A DNA stretch of 11,039 nt from positions 1 through 11,039 of the forward strand of contig RFNE01000139.1 of the NCBI GenBank assembly GCA_009927375.1. Direction: 5' to 3'. The DNA comes from Actinomycetota bacterium (GTDB lineage Bacteria > Actinomycetota > Acidimicrobiia > Acidimicrobiales > Ilumatobacteraceae). Shown here piece by piece: positions 7,100 to 11,039 of this stretch (position 1 is the stretch's first letter; each line of letters begins with the position of its first letter). The translations under genes and the position numbers were made by a program. Under the pieces are notes generated by a model. The model was not told the DNA's origin and did no database searches. It saw only the letters and a list, made by a program, of their open reading frames with translations.

Positions 7100-8552
7100 A
7101 GTCGAATCGTTTCCCGACGCTCGCCGCCGCAAGTCTCGCGGGGGCACTTGTCGCCTTCGCGCTCCCACCATGGGGATGGTGGCCGCTCGCGCTGATCGGA
7201 GTTGCACTCTTCATGCGAATCACGGTCGCGACGACCGACGTTTCGTCTCGCATGCGCTTTGCACTCGGCTTCATCTTTGCCGTGTCATGGTTTGCACCCG
7301 GAATGGGCTGGATGTGGTTTCTCACCCCACCCGGCTACGTCATCGCCGTCGTGCTCTTCTCTTCATTCCATGGGTTCGCGTCAATCGTCGGCGCGCGATC
7401 GCGCTTGCCGATCGTCGGCATCGTTCTCGCTCACACTCTCGCCGAGACATTACGCATGTCATTTCCGTTCGGTGGAGTCCCGCTTGCCTCGCTTGCGATC
7501 GCGACAGCATCGTCACCACTCTCTGCACTGAGCAGCATCAGCGGTCCGCTCTTCGTCACGCTCGTCATCTGGACGCTTGGCGCAATCGCGGCAACGTCGT
7601 CGCGTGCCACCTGGCTTCGAAATGGCATCGCCGGATTGTCGCTCGTGGCCGCGCTCCTCGTGCTCACGGTGATCGGACCACATGCTCACGATCTTGGGAC
7701 CACCAAGCGAATCGCCGCCGTACAGGGAGGCGGTCCACAAGGGACGCTTGCAATCAACACCAACCCGAGGGACGTCGTCGACCGTCACCTCGCCGCGACG
7801 AGGACGATGACCGAGTCGGGGCTCGACATGGTGATCTGGCCGGAGAACGTGATCGACGTCGAGGATTTCTACACGAGCGTCGAGCGCGAAGAAATTGCAG
7901 GTGAAGCTGCGCGCCTCTCCGCACCGTTCGTCGTTGGCATCACGGAAGACGTCGACCGTCGCTACTTCACCAACGCCCAGGTCGTCGTGAACGTCGACGG
8001 AACACTCGCCGATCGCTACGACAAGGTGCGCAGGGTCCCCTTCGGCGAATTCGTTCCGCTACGTGGCTTGCTCGAGGCACTCGGAGCTCCAGTCGACCGC
8101 ATTCCCCGCGATGCCCAGGCGGGAGACACGCCAGCCTCATTGCATGTCGGAGACACGACCGCAGGTGTCGTCATCAGCTGGGAAGTGTTCTTCTCAGGTC
8201 GCGCAAACGAAGGAGTCGAGCGAGACGCGACGTTCATCATCAACCCAACGAACGGCTCGAGTACACCGGCACGATCCTGCAAACCCAGCAAATCGCCTCG
8301 TCGCGGCTCCGCGCCATCGAGCAGGACCGCTGGTTGGTCCAGGTTGCGCCGACGGGATTTTCAGCATTCATCGCTCCCGACGGCACCGTACATGACCGAA
8401 CTGGTGTGAGCGAGCAGAAGGTCATCGTGCGCGACTTTCCACTCCGCGCTGGTCGAACGCTGTACTCGCGACTTGGAGACCTCCCCCTCATCACCGCGAT
8501 CGTCGCCCTGCTGCTCGCACTCCTGTATTCCTCTCGTCGGTCTCGCGTATGA
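7096..8552 (+). CDS. lnt: Apolipoprotein N-acyltransferase, Cys-to-Ser at catalytic position, one frameshift
   Basis: Lnt N-acylates the lipidated Cys of mature lipoproteins in the plasma membrane. From GTG 7096 (GTGA overlap with the oxidase stop) there are about six hydrophobic segments in residues 8-200, including ALPPWGWWPLALIG and FPFGGVPLASL, then a nitrilase-fold domain. Glu of IWPENV (E250) and Lys of RYDKVRRVPFGEFVP (K310) match the catalytic Glu and Lys of the family. The third residue, Cys in E. coli 'ICYEI', is Ser here (S361 in VVISWEVFF), and the joined protein has no cysteine at all. At about 8258 the frame breaks after NPTNGSS; the true C-terminus (TGTILQTQQIASSRLRAIE, VQVAPTGFSAFIAPDG, a last membrane helix) continues in another frame to 8552. 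One restored base gives about 485 residues, as expected. Family assignment is strong; activity is open because of S361. Confidence 0.9.
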
Positions 8553-9331
8553 CGTCGATTTCTAATGATCTCATCGAGGTAGGTGTCGATCCGCTGGCTG
8601 GTGGTCGCATTTCCTCGTTGCGCATCGCCGGACGCGAACGACTCGTCGTCGATCGATCACGCGGCCCGATCGGTTGGGGCTTCTACGTCATGGCACCGTG
8701 GGCGGGTCGAATGCGCCACGGTGAACTTCGCTTCGGTGGATCGACCTATCGAGTTCCGTGTGATCTTCCGCCGCACGCCATCCACGGGACGACCTACGCC
8801 TCCGAGTGGACGATCGACGACGTGACGAACTCGTCGATCGTCGCACGTTGTTCGTTCGGCAAAACGTGGCCATTCGAGGGCTTCGTCCGCCACACGATGA
8901 CCGTTGACGACGACACGCTGCGCCTCGTCCTCGAATTGCATGCGTCCGAAGCAATGCCGGCACAGCTCGGTTGGCATCCCTGGTTTGCGCGACCAGCGAG
9001 CGTTGACCACTCATTTCGCGCGATGTACGTGAGAAGTGATGACGGGATCCCGACAGGCGAATTGATCGAACCCACTCCTGGCCCACACGATGATTGCTTC
9101 GTTGGTCCTCTCAGCTCACCGCGCGTCACTTTCGATGACGGCATGACGATCGAACTTCATAGCGACTGTGATCATTGGGTCGTCTACGACGAGCAGTCGC
9201 ACGGTCTGTGCGTCGAACCACAGTCGGGACCACCGAACGGAGTGAATGACTCACCGGAGATCGTGATGGCCAATTCGTCAGTGCGCAAGACGTTCGACCT
9301 GACCTGTGTTGGTTATCCACAGATAGGCTGA
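8549..9331 (+). CDS. Aldose 1-epimerase family protein (GalM-like)
   Basis: The galactose-mutarotase fold interconverts alpha and beta anomers of aldoses, or of hexose phosphates in some subfamilies. The 260-residue protein carries DPLAGGRISSL (14-24), MAPWAGRMRHG (48-58), a conserved His in HAIHGTTY (H79), the second His in LGWHPWF (H143) and the probable catalytic base Glu in LCVEPQSGPPNGVN (E223), the three positions usually needed for mutarotation. It starts with ATG 8549, overlapping the lnt stop by 4 nt (ATGA), and ends 7 nt before the glycosyltransferase. It has no signal peptide, so it is cytoplasmic. Placement behind haem and lipoprotein genes says little about substrate; the galactose genes 7 kb upstream make galactose possible but not shown. 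It is shorter than E. coli GalM (about 345), nearer to the compact family members. Confidence 0.88.
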   Translation: MTSISNDLIEVGVDPLAGGRISSLRIAGRERLVVDRSRGPIGWGFYVMAPWAGRMRHGELRFGGSTYRVPCDLPPHAIHGTTYASEWTIDDVTNSSIVARCSFGKTWPFEGFVRHTMTVDDDTLRLVLELHASEAMPAQLGWHPWFARPASVDHSFRAMYVRSDDGIPTGELIEPTPGPHDDCFVGPLSSPRVTFDDGMTIELHSDCDHWVVYDEQSHGLCVEPQSGPPNGVNDSPEIVMANSSVRKTFDLTCVGYPQIG

Positions 9332-9338
9332 CCTCCTT

Positions 9339-10627
9339 ATGCGGCCCCCGCTTGACCCCAACGGGCCGCTGCGCATCGCCTATCTGACGTATCGGGGAAA
9401 GCCCCATGTCGGCGGTCAAGGCGTCTATACGAGACACCTCACCAAGGCACTCGTCGACCTCGGCCACCACGTCGAGGTCTACGCGGGCCAGCCGTATCCG
9501 ATCCTCGATCCGCGCATCGCCCTGCACAAATTGCCGAGCCTCGACATCTTCAACGACCTCTATCCCGGTCGGTTCCCTGCGTACTGGGAGATCAAGTCAT
9601 GGCCCGACGCAGTCGAGGTGCTCCAGTTCCTGAAAGGAACCTTCGGCGAACCACGCGCGTTCAGCATCCGCGCACATCGGGCGCTTGCCAAGCGAGTGAA
9701 CGACTTCGACCTCGTCCATGACAACCAATGCCTCGGATACGGAATTCAAGACATCGAGAAACTGTTCCCGACCATCGTCACGTTGCACCACCCGATCACC
9801 AAGGACCGCAAACTCGAGATGGACCACGCGCCGAACTTCTGGAAGCGTCGCGCGATCGGCCGCTGGTATTCATTCGTCAAGATGCAGGGCAAAGTGGCCT
9901 CGAGCATGCCGAGGTCGTGGTCGTCAGTGAGAACTCGATCAACGACATTCACGAAGACATGAAGGTGTCGATGGACCGGATGCGACTCGTGCCCGTCGGC
10001 GTCGATCCGGAACTCTTCATGCCGAAGCCACACATCGCGCGTAAGCCTGGTCACCTGATCACGACCGCATCCGCCGACGTCGCCCTGAAGGGACTGTCGT
10101 ATCTCCTCGAAGCAATGGCCAAGTTGCGAACCGAGCGCGACGTACACCTCACGATCATCGGTAAACCGCGCGAAGGCGCGAGCATGGATCTCATCCGCTC
10201 GCTCGGACTCCTCGACTGCATTTCTTTCGTTTCCGGAGTCACCGACGAACGAATCGTCGAGTTGTATGCAGAGAGCGAACTTGCCGTCGTCCCCAGCCTG
10301 TACGAAGGATTCAGCCTTCCTGCCATCGAGGCGATGTCGACCGGGATCTGTCTCGTCGCGACGACTGGCGGTGCACTTCCCGAAGTGACGGGTCGCGACG
10401 GAGACACCGTGCTCTCGTGCCCAGCAGGAGACGCCGACGCACTCGCCGCAGCGATTCGTCGAGGACTCGACGACGAAGCCCTGCGAAACCGCATCGGTCT
10501 CGCTGGACGCCAACGCGTCGTCGAACGCTGGAGCTGGCGACACTGCGCATCGCTCACCGTCGACCAGTACCGCGAGGTCCTCGCGATGCCCCACAACGTC
10601 GCCAAGTTGGCACGCAGGTCGGGTTGA
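9339..10627 (+). CDS. GT4-family glycosyltransferase, one frameshift
   Basis: A GT-B fold, retaining glycosyltransferase that uses a nucleotide-sugar donor; the acceptor is unknown. The N-terminal domain has LRIAYLTYRGKPHVGGQGVY (11-30), with the glycine-rich GGQG loop, and LHHPITKD. The first frame reads through FVKMQGKVA (near 9895) and then loses sense; another frame picks up with LEHAEVVVVSENS, PVGVDPELF, the acceptor-to-donor linker, KGLSYLLEAM and the donor site SLYEGFSLPAIEAMSTG with the GT4 E-x7-E pair (E323 and E331 after joining). One missing base at about 9893-9902 gives 429 residues, a usual GT4 length. ATG 9339 lies 7 nt after the epimerase stop with no Shine-Dalgarno, so re-initiation after the upstream gene is likely. 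The following methyltransferase suggests a glycolipid or polysaccharide pathway, but this is only a neighbourhood hint. Confidence 0.88.
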
Positions 10628-10632
10628 TCGCC

Positions 10633-11039
10633 ATGTTGACGATCAAGTTCGACCAACTTCGACTGCGCGCGGGAGACCGCGTGCTCGATGCCGGAGCGGG
10701 ATTCGGTCGCCACGCGTTCGAGGCCGCTCGCCGCGGCGCGCAGGTCGTGGCACTCGACTACGCAGCGGAGGAAGTCGTCTCCACCCGCGCGACATTTGCC
10801 GCGATGTTCGAGGCCGGGGAGATCCGAGAGGAGAACCTCACAGGCGTCATGCGCGGAGACGCAACGAAACTCCCGTTCCCTGACAACACCTTCGACGCCA
10901 TCGTCACGTCGGAAGTGTTGGAGCACATTCAAGATGACGTGCGCGCAATCGGCGAGTTCGCCCGGGTGTTGAAGCCCGGCGGTGTTCTTGCCGCGACGGT
11001 CCCCTCATGGTTTCCCGAGAAGATCAACTGGATGTTGTC
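10633..11039 (+). CDS. Class I SAM-dependent methyltransferase, N-terminal part, runs off window edge
   Basis: An open frame from ATG 10633 to the window end gives 135 residues of a Rossmann-fold methyltransferase (Methyltransf_11 type). It shows motif I in VLDAGAGFGRH (17-27), an acidic residue ending strand 2 that binds the SAM ribose (D42 in VVALD), the motif around GDATKLPFPDNTFDAIV (75-91), an EVLEHI segment (94-99) and RVLKPGGVL (111-119). The substrate is unknown. No good ribosome site precedes the ATG. An alternative in-frame TTG at 10624 overlaps the glycosyltransferase stop by 4 nt (TTGA) and would add three residues, in line with the coupling seen elsewhere in this operon. Immediate adjacency to a GT4 glycosyltransferase suggests the two act on the same glycan or lipid, by context only. 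Confidence 0.88.
   Translation, partial: MLTIKFDQLRLRAGDRVLDAGAGFGRHAFEAARRGAQVVALDYAAEEVVSTRATFAAMFEAGEIREENLTGVMRGDATKLPFPDNTFDAIVTSEVLEHIQDDVRAIGEFARVLKPGGVLAATVPSWFPEKINWML

Noticed and set aside
5703..7904. A continuous 733-residue frame that could be read as a porphyrin-oxidase fusion protein.
   Set aside because: After residue 440 it is Arg-rich low-sense sequence, whereas the real oxidase C-terminus and then lnt lie in the other frames.
9313..9321. TTATCCACA, a perfect match to the classic DnaA box.
   Set aside because: It is a single copy inside the epimerase coding sequence (GYPQ codons), with no cluster of boxes, AT-rich region or dnaA/dnaN genes nearby.

Overview
The window looks like part of a high-GC actinobacterial chromosome. 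The features pointing that way are dense GC-rich coding, GTG starts, TANNNT-type -10 elements placed for short or leaderless transcripts, a WQGGLG-type Lgt, and a haem gene set of actinobacterial flavour. Class Acidimicrobiia is my best guess, by inference only. Almost every base is coding and no stretch over 300 bases lacks a gene. I see no tRNA, rRNA, mobile element, CRISPR array or long repeat.

Left part (1-2713): the 5' end of a GH36-type alpha-galactosidase on the minus strand diverges from galT on the plus strand across only 30 bp, which suggests a small galactose-use locus. galT runs convergently into lgt (prolipoprotein diacylglyceryl transferase, minus). lgt is preceded, 2 bp away, by an Est30/monoacylglycerol-lipase-like hydrolase on the same strand.

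Right part (2791-11039), all plus strand: an M48 (HtpX-like) membrane metallopeptidase, then hemE, a ferrochelatase, a HemY/CgoX-type oxidase, lnt (apolipoprotein N-acyltransferase), an aldose 1-epimerase-family protein, a GT4 glycosyltransferase and the start of a class I methyltransferase. From hemE to the epimerase every junction is a 4-nt ATGA or GTGA overlap, so these five genes form a tightly coupled operon joining late haem synthesis to lipoprotein maturation. Lgt (first step) and Lnt (last step) of lipoprotein maturation lie about 5 kb apart in separate transcription units.

The most striking property of the sequence is that six genes (galT, lgt, the hydrolase, the hemY-type gene, lnt, the glycosyltransferase) are each broken by one apparent single-base indel, with conserved sequence continuing in another frame. 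Allowing for these, lengths become normal for the families and operon overlaps reappear. I therefore read them as sequence or assembly errors rather than decay and annotate the full spans. The most interesting protein-level observation is that Lnt has Ser where the family's catalytic Cys should be, and has no cysteine anywhere. I found no convincing evidence of an undescribed system; this is mostly ordinary housekeeping content.
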